Origin: Trinickia violacea
GTDB taxonomy: Bacteria > Pseudomonadota > Gammaproteobacteria > Burkholderiales > Burkholderiaceae
Length of the DNA stretch: 64,000 nt
Direction: 5' to 3'
Assembly (NCBI RefSeq): GCF_005280735.1
Contig: NZ_CP040077.1
Location: 2,294,001 to 2,358,000 of the forward strand
Shown here: positions 15,371 through 23,214 of the stretch, piece by piece
Layout: every line of letters starts with the position of its first letter
Position numbering within the stretch: position 1 is the first letter of the stretch
Made by a program: the position numbers and the translations under genes
The notes under the pieces: generated by a model
Told to the model about the DNA's origin: nothing
Seen by the model: the letters and a program-made list of their open reading frames with translations, nothing else
Databases searched by the model: none

Positions 15371-17225
15371 CCGTTTTTTCGAGCGCACTCTCGCGGGCTG
15401 CGCCGATCGCCCAGACCGAGACGCCGGCCGGGTCGATATCGAAGCGATGCTGCGTATCGACTTGCCAACGCGGGTTGTCACTCGCCACGTCGAAGCGCAC
15501 GCCGCCGATTTCGATTCGCACATAGCGCTCGCCACGCCGCATTTCGACGGCCTCGATCGTCCCGGTTTGCGCGCCGTCCGGGGACGCGCAGATCGCATGC
15601 GACGACACGCGCCACATCACGCGCTGCCCGGCGGCAAGCGCTTCGTCCGTCACCGGCACTACCCAATCGCGGCCGATTTGCACCTCACCCTGCGCGCGCA
15701 CGATGCCTTCGCCGACATTGCTCAAACCGAGCAGGTCGGCCACACGCATCGTCGCGGGCTTTTCGAATACCGCTTCGATCGGCCCTGCTTGCAGCAGACG
15801 GCCGTGTTCGATGACGAGCACTTCGTCGGCAAGCAGGGCGGCTTCGTCCGGGTCGTGTGTGACGACGATCGTCACTGCGGCGATCTCGCGCTGCAACGCG
15901 CGCAGCGACTGCTGCAGACGGCGGCGGCGCGGCGTATCGAGCGCGGCGAACGGCTCGTCGAAGAGCAGCAGCTGACTGTGCCGCGTGAGCGCACGCGCGA
16001 GCGCCACGCGCTGCCGCTGACCGAACGAGAGCTCGTGCGGCAGACGCGCGACGAGCGTCGCGAGCCCGAGGTGCTCGACCCAGTAGCGCGCGCCGGCCGT
16101 GTCGGCATCGACCGGAAAAGCGAGCTGCTGCGCGACCGTCATATGCGGGAACAGGCCGTAGTCCTGCGGCATATAACCGATCTGGCGACGCTCGGGCGGC
16201 AGCGCGCCAAGATCGGTTGCGCCGAGCCGCAGCGTGCCGTTCTCGTTGCGCTCGAGCCCCGCGATCACGCGCAGCGCAAGCGATTTGCCCGATCCCGACG
16301 GGCCGATGATCGCGAGCCGGCGCGTCGCCGCCGTGTAGGCAATGTCGAGATCGAACGGACCCAGGCGGCGGGTCAGGCGGAACGCGAGCCGCAGATCGTC
16401 GGCGGCAGCGCGCGGTGCGCGACCCGCGGGCGACACTTCGTCGTCGCCATTTTCGGCGGGCAGTACACCGATGCGCTGACGGCGGGTATAGATCGACAGC
16501 GCCGCGCAGACGATCGCAATCACGAGCGTCGGCAACAGGAGCGGCATCATCGCCGGCAACCCCTGGCCGCCGAACACGACATACGTATAAACCGGCAGCG
16601 AATACGGGTGATACGCGACCATGACGGTCGCGCCGAATTCGCCGAACGCACGCAGCCATGCGAGCGCAAGACCGGCGCTGATCGCGGGCCACGCCACCGG
16701 CAGCGTGACCCGAAGAAAGCGGCTGCCCGCGTGATGGCCGAGCGTCGCGGCGACATCGTCCAGCACCGGATCGACAGCGGTGAACGCCGATTTCGCCGCG
16801 ATGATCAGGAACGGCGCCGCCACAAACGTTTCCGCGAGGACGATGCCCGTGAACGAATCGGTCAGGATGCCGCCCGTGAGGCGGCCGACGGGGCTATACG
16901 GCCCGAACAGGAACAGCAGCAGCACGCCGCTCGTGAGCGGCGGCAGCGCGAGCGGCAGCTGCACGACGAAGCCGAGCAGCGCCACTTTGCGCGAACGGGA
17001 GCGCGCGAGGAAATAGCCGAGCGGCACGCCGCCCGCGAGAATGACGAGCGATGCGACGCTCGCGCTTGCCGCCGACACGGCGACCGCCGACCCCATCGCC
17101 GTCCAGTCGACGCTCGCCCAATCGGCGCTGCCCAATTGCGGCACGCTCGCGACGAACGGCGCGCACAGGTACACGGCGAGCAGTGCGGCAAGCCAAAAGA
17201 GGGGGCGGGCAGCGAGTGACTTCAT
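15357..17225 (-). CDS. fused ABC permease-ATPase, molybdate/tungstate type
   Basis: 622-residue fusion. Residues 1-255 are a ModB/CysT-like permease with about six helices and the EAA loop (DDVAATLGHHAGSRFLRVTL); residues 275-480 are a ModC-like ATPase with Walker A GPSGSGKS, Q-loop YMPQDYGLFPHM, signature LSFGQRQRVALARAL, Walker B LLLFDEPFAALD, and switch His (VVTHDPDEA). A C-terminal segment (about residues 540-610) resembles the TOBE/mop oxyanion-binding region. The signature reads LSFGQ rather than LSGGQ. Fusion of permease and ATPase in one chain is unusual for this family. The binding protein gene ends 59 bases upstream, so the two genes probably form one importer operon. Confidence 0.8.
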   Translation of the reverse strand: MKSLAARPLFWLAALLAVYLCAPFVASVPQLGSADWASVDWTAMGSAVAVSAASASVASLVILAGGVPLGYFLARSRSRKVALLGFVVQLPLALPPLTSGVLLLFLFGPYSPVGRLTGGILTDSFTGIVLAETFVAAPFLIIAAKSAFTAVDPVLDDVAATLGHHAGSRFLRVTLPVAWPAISAGLALAWLRAFGEFGATVMVAYHPYSLPVYTYVVFGGQGLPAMMPLLLPTLVIAIVCAALSIYTRRQRIGVLPAENGDDEVSPAGRAPRAAADDLRLAFRLTRRLGPFDLDIAYTAATRRLAIIGPSGSGKSLALRVIAGLERNENGTLRLGATDLGALPPERRQIGYMPQDYGLFPHMTVAQQLAFPVDADTAGARYWVEHLGLATLVARLPHELSFGQRQRVALARALTRHSQLLLFDEPFAALDTPRRRRLQQSLRALQREIAAVTIVVTHDPDEAALLADEVLVIEHGRLLQAGPIEAVFEKPATMRVADLLGLSNVGEGIVRAQGEVQIGRDWVVPVTDEALAAGQRVMWRVSSHAICASPDGAQTGTIEAVEMRRGERYVRIEIGGVRFDVASDNPRWQVDTQHRFDIDPAGVSVWAIGAARESALEKTVSAT

Positions 17226-17284
17226 GACTTCCTGACCGGTGTCGGCGATGGCGGCGGCGATGATGACGGCAAAGCGCAGTGAGC

Positions 17285-18160
17285 TTAGCGCGCCGCGTCG
17301 ATCATGGCTTGCACGGACGACGGAATCGCCTCCGTGCTGCCGGCCACGGCCGGCTTGACGACATCGACGCCATGCTCCGCAAGCAACGCGCGGCCCTTCG
17401 CGCTCAACAGGAAATTGACGAAACGCGCGGCGCCAGCCGTGTTTTGCGCGTCGTTGAGAATCGTCAGCGTGTAGCTCGCCTTCGCTTGCAGTTCAGGCGC
17501 CGGACGGATCGCCGGAATCTTCAGATCCGAGGTCTCGGTCGAGTAGAAGAAGCCCGCGTCGAGCTGCCCCGACTGCAGGCGCCCGACGAGCGTCTCCTCG
17601 GGCAAGACCTGCGCCGGGTTTTCCGTATCGCCGAGCGTCTTCTGCACGAGGTCGGGCTGACGATACAGATCGGCGGCCTTGGTCACCATCTCGACCGTGA
17701 ACGCGCCCTTCGGATCGAGCTTCGGATCGGTGCGGCCAATGCGGATGCCCGGCTCCTGCAGGACCTGATCCCAGCGCTTGGTCTTGAAGTCCGCGGCGAA
17801 CTTGCTCTTCGGGTTGTAGCCGATCATGAGCGGCGACTCGGCGAAGTTGACGTACCAGCTCACGTGATCGCCGTTGGCCGCGCCCATCAGGCTGGTATTG
17901 ACCTTCGGGCTCGCGCTGATGAAGACGTCGCCGCGACGCAGCTTGCCTTTGATCTCGTTGGCGATCTTGTTCGACCCAGCCGCGTAGCCGCGGAATTGCA
18001 GGCCCGTTTCCTTTTCGAAGGCGGGGCCGACGCTGCGCTCCATCAGGTTGACGAGCGACCCGGCGTACAACACGTTCACGGTGTTCCCTTGTGCGAATGC
18101 GGGCGCGGCTGACAGGGCGCCGGCGACGAGCGCGGCGGCGGTCACCAACTTGCGAATCAT
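17285..18160 (-). CDS. periplasmic tungstate/molybdate-type binding protein
   Basis: 291-residue secreted protein with a clear signal peptide (MIRKLVTAAALVAGALSAAP, cleavage after AFA). The mature part begins GNTVNVLYAGSLVNLMERS, the hallmark start of WtpA/ModA-like oxyanion-binding proteins, followed by GYAAGSNKIANEIKG, DVFISASP and GRTDPKLDPKGAF. Binds molybdate, tungstate or possibly sulfate and feeds the fused permease-ATPase downstream. ATG 18160 has GGAG 7 bases upstream; the open frame further up (to 18934) is opposite the Moco gene and not real. Confidence 0.85.
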   Translation of the reverse strand: MIRKLVTAAALVAGALSAAPAFAQGNTVNVLYAGSLVNLMERSVGPAFEKETGLQFRGYAAGSNKIANEIKGKLRRGDVFISASPKVNTSLMGAANGDHVSWYVNFAESPLMIGYNPKSKFAADFKTKRWDQVLQEPGIRIGRTDPKLDPKGAFTVEMVTKAADLYRQPDLVQKTLGDTENPAQVLPEETLVGRLQSGQLDAGFFYSTETSDLKIPAIRPAPELQAKASYTLTILNDAQNTAGAARFVNFLLSAKGRALLAEHGVDVVKPAVAGSTEAIPSSVQAMIDAAR

Positions 18161-18464
18161 TGTTTTTCTCCGTGGCGTTATAAAGGACGCAATATTACGC
18201 TTGCTCGAGCGCATTTCGCATGCGTAAGGCATGTCTTCGGCGCGCTGCTGCGACGATTGGCTGCACTTGCCCGGGGCCTGGAACCGCCCGGATTGCGGCG
18301 TCGGCGCTGATTCAAGGCCCCAACCCCACGCTTGGAATACAAGATTCAATATGTTGAATATGGTGTGGCGAGTGCGGTGCCGGTTTATGCATCGAGCGTA
18401 ATATATGCATCGACATAGCGGTAGCCCGGAATGCCCGTACTGATCAGCAAGGAAAGAAAGCGCC
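18161..18464. promoter_or_regulatory. divergent control region of the Mo/W genes
   Basis: 304 bases without a gene, between the binding-protein gene (minus) and the Moco gene (plus). It holds a perfect 16-bp inverted repeat ATTCAATATGTTGAAT (18344-18359) and a direct repeat TATGCATCGA (18386-18395 and 18404-18413, 18 bases apart). Either could be the site of a Mo-responsive or other regulator. I could not match a ModE box with confidence. Confidence 0.45.
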
Positions 18465-18959
18465 ATGCCGACGACGATGAATGCTGCAAGCGCACTGGAC
18501 GAACCCACCGTCGAGTCAGCCCTTTCGATAACGGGCCAGGTTCGCCAGCCGCTTTCGCTCAGTCTCGATGACTTGCGTGAGTACGAAAGCATCGTCGCCG
18601 CGCCTTTCGATTTGCGCTGTTTCACCACCAAGCGCTTTATCCGCAACGTCGGCGGGTATCGGGGCGCGCGTCTGACGGACCTGATCGAAAAAGCGGGCTT
18701 GCTCAACGAATCGCCGACCGATTTCAAGCGGATGGTGTTCATCGCCGCCGCGCACGACGGATATGCGGTCACGTTCTCGTGGCACGAGCTGTTCAATACG
18801 CCGATCGGCGAAAACGTGCTCGTCGCGTACGAATGCGATGGACGGCCGCTTGCGGTCGAGGAGGGAGCGCCGATCCTGTTTTCCGGCTCGGATCGCCATT
18901 CCGCGCCGCGCCACGTGAAGCGGCTCGCGCGCATCGTTGCGCGTTTGCTGGCGCCGTGA
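18465..18959 (+). CDS. small sulfite-oxidase-fold molybdopterin-binding protein
   Basis: 164-residue protein made of only the oxidoreductase molybdopterin-binding domain: ALSITGQVRQPLSLSLDDLR, the FDLRCFTTKRFIRNVGGYRG block with the conserved Cys that ligates Mo in sulfite-oxidase-fold enzymes, then GYAVTFSWHELFN and GRPLAVEEGAPILFSGSD. No signal peptide and no dimerisation domain, so it is a cytoplasmic stand-alone version. Possibly a minimal Mo enzyme or Moco carrier. Its stop overlaps the start of the NifQ-like gene (GTGA), so both are made together, divergent from the Mo/W importer. Confidence 0.75.
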   Translation: MPTTMNAASALDEPTVESALSITGQVRQPLSLSLDDLREYESIVAAPFDLRCFTTKRFIRNVGGYRGARLTDLIEKAGLLNESPTDFKRMVFIAAAHDGYAVTFSWHELFNTPIGENVLVAYECDGRPLAVEEGAPILFSGSDRHSAPRHVKRLARIVARLLAP

Positions 18960-19585
18960 CATCCGAAACCGCACCATCCGGAGCCTCCGGCAAGCTTGCG
19001 CCGAGGCTTGAGGATGACGCCCTTGCAAGCGCTTGTGCGGCACGAATTGCCGCTTTGATGTCGAATGCGACGGACGCGAATTCACCGGACACGCGTCTTT
19101 TTGCCAAGCTGATCGCGGCGCGCGAAATGCGCCGCGAGACCGCGCTTCTGGGACTTTCGCCGAACCAACTGCGAGCACTGTTCGCCCGGCACTTTGCGGG
19201 GGAACCGGCGCCGTTCGGCGGCGTCGCTGCCGTACTTGGCGATGCCGCCCAAGCAGACTTCGTGAGCGCGCTGCGCGCAATGCTGCTGAGCTATGCCAGC
19301 GCGACGGTCGACCTCGGCGATGCGCAATGCCTCGCTTCGATCATCGCCCATGCATGCCTGCGCCCCGATCACCTATGGCGAGACCTCGGTCTAGCTGGGC
19401 GCAACGACGTCACTTTCATGCTCGAACGCTATTTTCCGGCGCTCGTCGCGGGCAATGTCGCGAACCTGCGGTGGAAGAAATTTCTCGCCCAGGAACTCGC
19501 GTTGTCACAGGGGAGGGAACCGGGGCCAGCGCCAGGCTGCCCCGGTTGCGAAGACTACGGGCATTGCTTTCCGCACGCGTCGTGA
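18956..19585 (+). CDS. nifQ: NifQ-like molybdenum-donor protein
   Basis: 209-residue NifQ-family protein. In diazotrophs NifQ carries a Mo-Fe-S cluster and donates Mo for FeMo-cofactor assembly. Seen here: DHLWRDLGLAGRNDVTFMLE, FPALVAGNVANLRWKKFLAQ, and the C-terminal metal motif GCPGCEDYGHCF. The family usually has Cx4Cx2Cx5C; the first Cys position is Gly here, leaving three. Start GTG 18956 overlaps the Moco gene stop. No other nif gene is in the window. The neighbours (Mo/W importer, Moco protein) fit Mo delivery, perhaps to a Mo enzyme rather than nitrogenase. Confidence 0.75.
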   Translation: MTSETAPSGASGKLAPRLEDDALASACAARIAALMSNATDANSPDTRLFAKLIAAREMRRETALLGLSPNQLRALFARHFAGEPAPFGGVAAVLGDAAQADFVSALRAMLLSYASATVDLGDAQCLASIIAHACLRPDHLWRDLGLAGRNDVTFMLERYFPALVAGNVANLRWKKFLAQELALSQGREPGPAPGCPGCEDYGHCFPHAS

Positions 19586-19682
19586 TGTGCATTCGCCCGG
19601 GTTCAGCACAGTGCCTCAAGCTGCCGTAAACTGCGGCTCTCCCATTGCCGCCGTTTCTCCTCTTTTTGCAGGCACCGCTCCC

Positions 19683-20177
19683 ATGTTTTCCGCATCTGTC
19701 GATTCCCAATTGCCCAAAGCCGAGCTGTACCAGGAACTGGCCGTCCAGGCCCGCGCGCTAATCGGCGGCGAAACCAGCCGGATCGCTAACGCCGCGAATT
19801 TCTCGGCGCTCGTGTTCAACGCGCTGCCCGACCTCAACTGGGCGGGCTTCTACTTCTTCGACGGCAACGAACTCGTCGTCGGTCCGTTCCAGGGCAAGCC
19901 GGCTTGCGTGCGCATCGCGCTGGGCAAGGGCGTCTGCGGAACAGCCGCGGAAACGCGCCGCACGCAGGTCGTGCGCGACGTGCATCAGTTCGAGGGCCAC
20001 ATCGCTTGCGATTCCGCGTCGCAATCGGAGGTCGTCGTGCCGCTCGTCGCCGCCGACGGTAAGCTGATCGGCGTCTGGGACGTCGACAGCCCGCTCATCG
20101 CGCGTTTCGACGACGAAGACGCAAAGGGGATGGAAGCGCTGTGCCGGGTTTTCGTCGAAGCGGGCTGGTCGGCCTGA
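19683..20177 (+). CDS. msrC: free methionine-(R)-sulfoxide reductase (GAF type)
   Basis: 164-residue single GAF-domain enzyme that reduces free L-methionine-(R)-sulfoxide with thioredoxin. Conserved family blocks are present: LNWAGFYFFDGNELVVGPFQ, and three catalytic or resolving cysteines in GKPACVRI, GKGVCGTAAET and GHIACDSASQSEVVVPL; VWDVDSPLIARFDDED closes the domain. Start ATG 19683 is the family-like start. Cytoplasmic, stands alone between the NifQ-like gene and the TetR gene. Confidence 0.88.
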   Translation: MFSASVDSQLPKAELYQELAVQARALIGGETSRIANAANFSALVFNALPDLNWAGFYFFDGNELVVGPFQGKPACVRIALGKGVCGTAAETRRTQVVRDVHQFEGHIACDSASQSEVVVPLVAADGKLIGVWDVDSPLIARFDDEDAKGMEALCRVFVEAGWSA

Positions 20178-20205
20178 CCAACGTGGTGCGGCGCAATATT
20201 GCCTC

Positions 20206-20220
20206 TAGACGACCGGTCTA
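20206..20220. promoter_or_regulatory. TetR operator, copy 1
   Basis: TAGACGACCGGTCTA, arms TAGAC / GTCTA around GACCG, 24 bases before the TetR start. The identical 15-mer recurs before the YqhD-like gene. It resembles NemR-type operators. Confidence 0.7.
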
Positions 20221-20243
20221 ATTTTCGGATATCATCCGTTTCG

Positions 20244-20846
20244 ATGAAATCCGCGAACGCCGTCGAAATGCGGCAGCACATCCTCGACACCGCACGGCCG
20301 ATCATGCTCAGCAAGGGCTTTTCGGCTGTCGGCTTGAACGAGATCCTGTCGGCTGCCGGGATTCCGAAGGGCTCGTTCTATCACTACTTCGAATCGAAGG
20401 AAGCGTTCGGCGGGGCCCTGCTGGAAAGCTATTTCAGCGCCTATCTCGAGCGCATGGACGAACTGTTCGTGCGTCCGGGCGGCACCGCCGCCGAGCGCCT
20501 GATGAGCTACTGGGAGGATTGGCGCGATGACCAGGAAAGCGACGATATCGCGTGCAAATGCCTGGTCGTCAAACTAGGCGCGGAGGTGTGCGATCTGTCC
20601 GAGCCGATGCGCGCGGTACTGCAGGAGGGTACCGAGCGGATCGTCGCCCGGATTGCCGGCTGCATCGAAGCGGGGGTGGCCGACGGCTCGCTGAAGGACT
20701 TCGACGACCCGCATCGCACCGCCGCGACGCTTTACGAACTGTGGCTCGGCGCCACGCTGCTGGACAAGATCGGCTACAACCGGCAGCCGCTCGACGCCGC
20801 CATGGCGGCGACGCGCATCATCCTTAACCTTCCCGGACCGCTATAA
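20244..20846 (+). CDS. TetR family repressor, NemR/AcuR-like
   Basis: 200-residue TetR-type regulator. Residues 8-55 are the HTH (MRQHILDTARPIMLSKGFSA, LNEILSAAGIPKGSFYHYFE). The ligand domain contains cysteines at DDIACKCLVVKLGAEVCDLS, a place where NemR-like sensors carry redox- or electrophile-sensing cysteines. ATG 20244 is preferred to the upstream 20199 start because the operator lies at 20206-20220. Matching operators before itself and before the aldehyde reductase gene indicate that it represses both and is released by an electrophile or aldehyde. Confidence 0.85.
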   Translation: MKSANAVEMRQHILDTARPIMLSKGFSAVGLNEILSAAGIPKGSFYHYFESKEAFGGALLESYFSAYLERMDELFVRPGGTAAERLMSYWEDWRDDQESDDIACKCLVVKLGAEVCDLSEPMRAVLQEGTERIVARIAGCIEAGVADGSLKDFDDPHRTAATLYELWLGATLLDKIGYNRQPLDAAMAATRIILNLPGPL

Positions 20847-20899
20847 ACGACAGGGCAAGCATGCCCGCCCAGGAGACGCCATTTTTTTGCCGCAAAGAC

Positions 20900-20914
20900 T
20901 AGACGACCGGTCTA
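20900..20914. promoter_or_regulatory. TetR operator, copy 2
   Basis: Exact second copy of TAGACGACCGGTCTA, 20 bases before the YqhD-like start and just ahead of its GGAG ribosome site, so a bound repressor would block transcription. Confidence 0.7.
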
Positions 20915-20933
20915 ATTGATGGAGAAATACCAG

Positions 20934-22091
20934 ATGCAGAATTTTGAATACCACAACCCCACCCGCATCGTATTCGGCCAAGGCGCGATCGCGCGCGTGA
21001 ACGACCTCGTGCCGGCCACGGCCCGCGTGCTCGTGCTGTACGGCGGCACGAGCGCGAAGAAGAACGGCACGCTCGACGAGGTCAAGGCAGCGCTCGGCGC
21101 GCGCGAAATCCGCGAGTTCGGCGGCATCGAGCCGAATCCGACCTTCGAAACGCTGATGGAAGCCGTCGCGGTCGTGCGCCGCGAGAAGCTCGACTTCCTG
21201 CTGGCGGTAGGCGGCGGCTCGGTGATCGACGGCACGAAGTTCGTTGCCGCCGCGGTGCATTTCGAAGGCGACCCGTGGACGATCCTCGAAACCCATGGTG
21301 CGAACGTGACCGGCGCTTTGCCGTTCGGCTCCGTGCTGACGCTGCCCGCGACGGGCTCCGAAATGAACAACGGCGCCGTGGTAACGAGAAGGGCGACGCA
21401 AGCGAAGCTCGCGTTTCGCCACGTGTCGGTGTTCCCGCAGTTCTCGGTTCTCGATCCGACCAAGACCTACACCTTGCCTCCCCGGCAGATCGCGAACGGC
21501 GTGGTCGACGCGTTCACGCACATCGTCGAGCAATACCTGACTTATCCGGTGAACGGATTCGCGCAGGACCGCTTTGCCGAAGGGTTGCTGCAGACGCTGA
21601 TCGAAATCGGTCCGAAGGCGCTGGCCCATCCGCACGACTACGCGATCCGCTCGAATCTGATGTGGGTGGCGACGCTTGCGCTGAACGGGTTGATCGGCGC
21701 CGGCGTGCCGCAGGATTGGGCAACGCACATGGTCGGTCACGAGCTGACCGCGCGTTACGACATCGATCACGCGCGCACGCTCGCGATCGTGCTGCCGTCG
21801 ATGCTCCAAGTGCGCCGCGACAGCAAGCGCGCGAAGCTCCTGCAATACGCCGAACGCGTTTGGCAGATCACGTCAGGCGATGACGACGCGCGCATCGACG
21901 AAGCGATTGCCCGCACGCGCGCGTTCTTCGAAAGCCTCGACGTGACGACGCGCCTTGCCGACTACAACGTTGGCGCGGATGCGATCGACGGTCTCGTCGC
22001 GCAATTGGAGGCGCACGGCATGACGCAGCTCGGCGAGCACAATGACGTCACGCTCGACGTGAGCCGGCGCGTGCTCGAAGCTAGTCTCTAA
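20934..22091 (+). CDS. yqhD: NADPH-dependent aldehyde reductase (Fe-ADH), YqhD-like
   Basis: 385-residue iron-containing alcohol dehydrogenase family enzyme. E. coli YqhD reduces a wide range of short and lipid-derived aldehydes with NADPH. Seen: MQNFEYHNPTRIVFGQGAI at the N-terminus, GGGSVIDGTKF coenzyme motif, TLPATGSEMN, and metal ligands in GVVDAFTHIVEQY (Asp, His), HMVGHELTARYDIDHARTLA (two His). Start ATG 20934 gives the YqhD-like N-terminus and has GGAG 9 bases upstream. Controlled by the preceding TetR through a shared operator; role likely aldehyde detoxification. Confidence 0.88.
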   Translation: MQNFEYHNPTRIVFGQGAIARVNDLVPATARVLVLYGGTSAKKNGTLDEVKAALGAREIREFGGIEPNPTFETLMEAVAVVRREKLDFLLAVGGGSVIDGTKFVAAAVHFEGDPWTILETHGANVTGALPFGSVLTLPATGSEMNNGAVVTRRATQAKLAFRHVSVFPQFSVLDPTKTYTLPPRQIANGVVDAFTHIVEQYLTYPVNGFAQDRFAEGLLQTLIEIGPKALAHPHDYAIRSNLMWVATLALNGLIGAGVPQDWATHMVGHELTARYDIDHARTLAIVLPSMLQVRRDSKRAKLLQYAERVWQITSGDDDARIDEAIARTRAFFESLDVTTRLADYNVGADAIDGLVAQLEAHGMTQLGEHNDVTLDVSRRVLEASL

Positions 22092-22098
22092 GAGGCGT

Positions 22099-22123
22099 CG
22101 CAGGCCACCTCCGGCGGCCTGCG
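22099..22123 (+). terminator. probable terminator after the aldehyde reductase gene
   Basis: CGCAGGCC / GGCCTGCG, 8-bp perfect arms with a 9-base loop, followed by TTTC, 7 bases beyond the stop. The T-run is short. Confidence 0.55.
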
Positions 22124-22223
22124 TTTCAGACAGATGCGCGAGCACCGCTTTCAGCACGGTCTCGCGCATCACTTCTTTCCAGTACGCAAGCGCGGCGTTG
22201 TCCGTCGTCGCCTCGCCGGGAAG

Positions 22224-23153
22224 TCAGTCCTCGAATGGCTCGATTTCGCGCCGACGCCCGAGAAGGAATGCATCGGCGACATGCCGGAACGGGCGCACGT
22301 CGACGTCTTGCGCGCCGTGATCGATCAGCCAGCGGAAGCGTTCGTAGAGACCTGGATACTCGCGCTCCGGTCCTACATTCATCGGCTCACCGGCGATCCG
22401 CAGGCGCTTGCCGCCCTCGGAGAGTTGCAGCGCGCCGTCGTCGGTCAGCACGTCGATTTCCCACTGTTCGACCGGGCCATGGCGCCAATCGAGGTCGACG
22501 TAGACCGGCACGCCGCGCTCATCGGCGAATTCGAGTTCCGCTGCGATCGGCGTTTGCACATTGGACGGCACTGACAGCAGCGCCGAGCGCAGCACGATCT
22601 CGCGCGGCAGGATGCGCGTCACGATCGATAGCGCGTTGATGCCGGGATCGAAGACACCAAGGCCGCCTGGTTCCCAGATCCACGCCTGACCGGGATGCCA
22701 GCGGCGCACGTCTTCTTTCCAGCGGACTTCGACCGAGCGGATCGTGCGATCGGCGAGCCAGTGACGCGCCGTTTCCACCGCGGGGGCGTAGCGGGAATGC
22801 CACGTTGCGAAGAGCGTGCGTCCCGCGTCGACGGCCATCGCGCGCAGCACTTCGACTTCGTTGAGACTCGCGCCGGGCGGCTTTTCGAGCATCACGTGCT
22901 TGCCCGCTGCCAGCGCGGCGCGCGCCTGCTCATAGCGCACTTGTGGCGTCGCGCACAGCGACACGGCATCGAGCGACGGTTCTTCCGCCAGCAGGGCGTC
23001 GATGTCCGCATAGTTGCGAACGCCATCGACTTTTGCGTTGCGGCTCGCGCAAGCGATCAGCTGGAAGCCGTGGCTGGCGGCAATGGCAGGCAAGTGTTGG
23101 TCGCGCGCAATCTTGCCGACGCCGACAATCGCAATCGAGAGTTTGGTGTTCAT
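22224..23153 (-). CDS. Gfo/Idh/MocA sugar 1-dehydrogenase, arabinose/galactose type
   Basis: 309-residue NAD(P)-dependent dehydrogenase with the MocA fold: N-terminal IAIVGVGKIARDQHLPAI, then VMLEKPPGAS carrying the catalytic Lys-Pro, and the C-terminal substrate domain with GGLGVFDPGINALSI. It resembles bacterial D-galactose / L-arabinose 1-dehydrogenases that start oxidative, non-phosphorylating sugar breakdown (sugar to lactone). Start ATG 23153 is family-like. It is the last gene of a minus-strand operon behind a sugar ABC importer, with an arabonate-type dehydratase divergent on the other side. Confidence 0.8.
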   Translation of the reverse strand: MNTKLSIAIVGVGKIARDQHLPAIAASHGFQLIACASRNAKVDGVRNYADIDALLAEEPSLDAVSLCATPQVRYEQARAALAAGKHVMLEKPPGASLNEVEVLRAMAVDAGRTLFATWHSRYAPAVETARHWLADRTIRSVEVRWKEDVRRWHPGQAWIWEPGGLGVFDPGINALSIVTRILPREIVLRSALLSVPSNVQTPIAAELEFADERGVPVYVDLDWRHGPVEQWEIDVLTDDGALQLSEGGKRLRIAGEPMNVGPEREYPGLYERFRWLIDHGAQDVDVRPFRHVADAFLLGRRREIEPFED

Positions 23154-23214
23154 CGTTAAGTCAAGGTTATTGATGTCCCCAGTGCAGCGCGAGCGGATTC
23201 GCTTCGCGCGGCAC

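Noticed and set aside
18380..18415. ModE box in the Mo control region
   Set aside because: AT-rich TATAT-like segments are present but do not form the expected inverted pair; kept only as an unassigned repeat.
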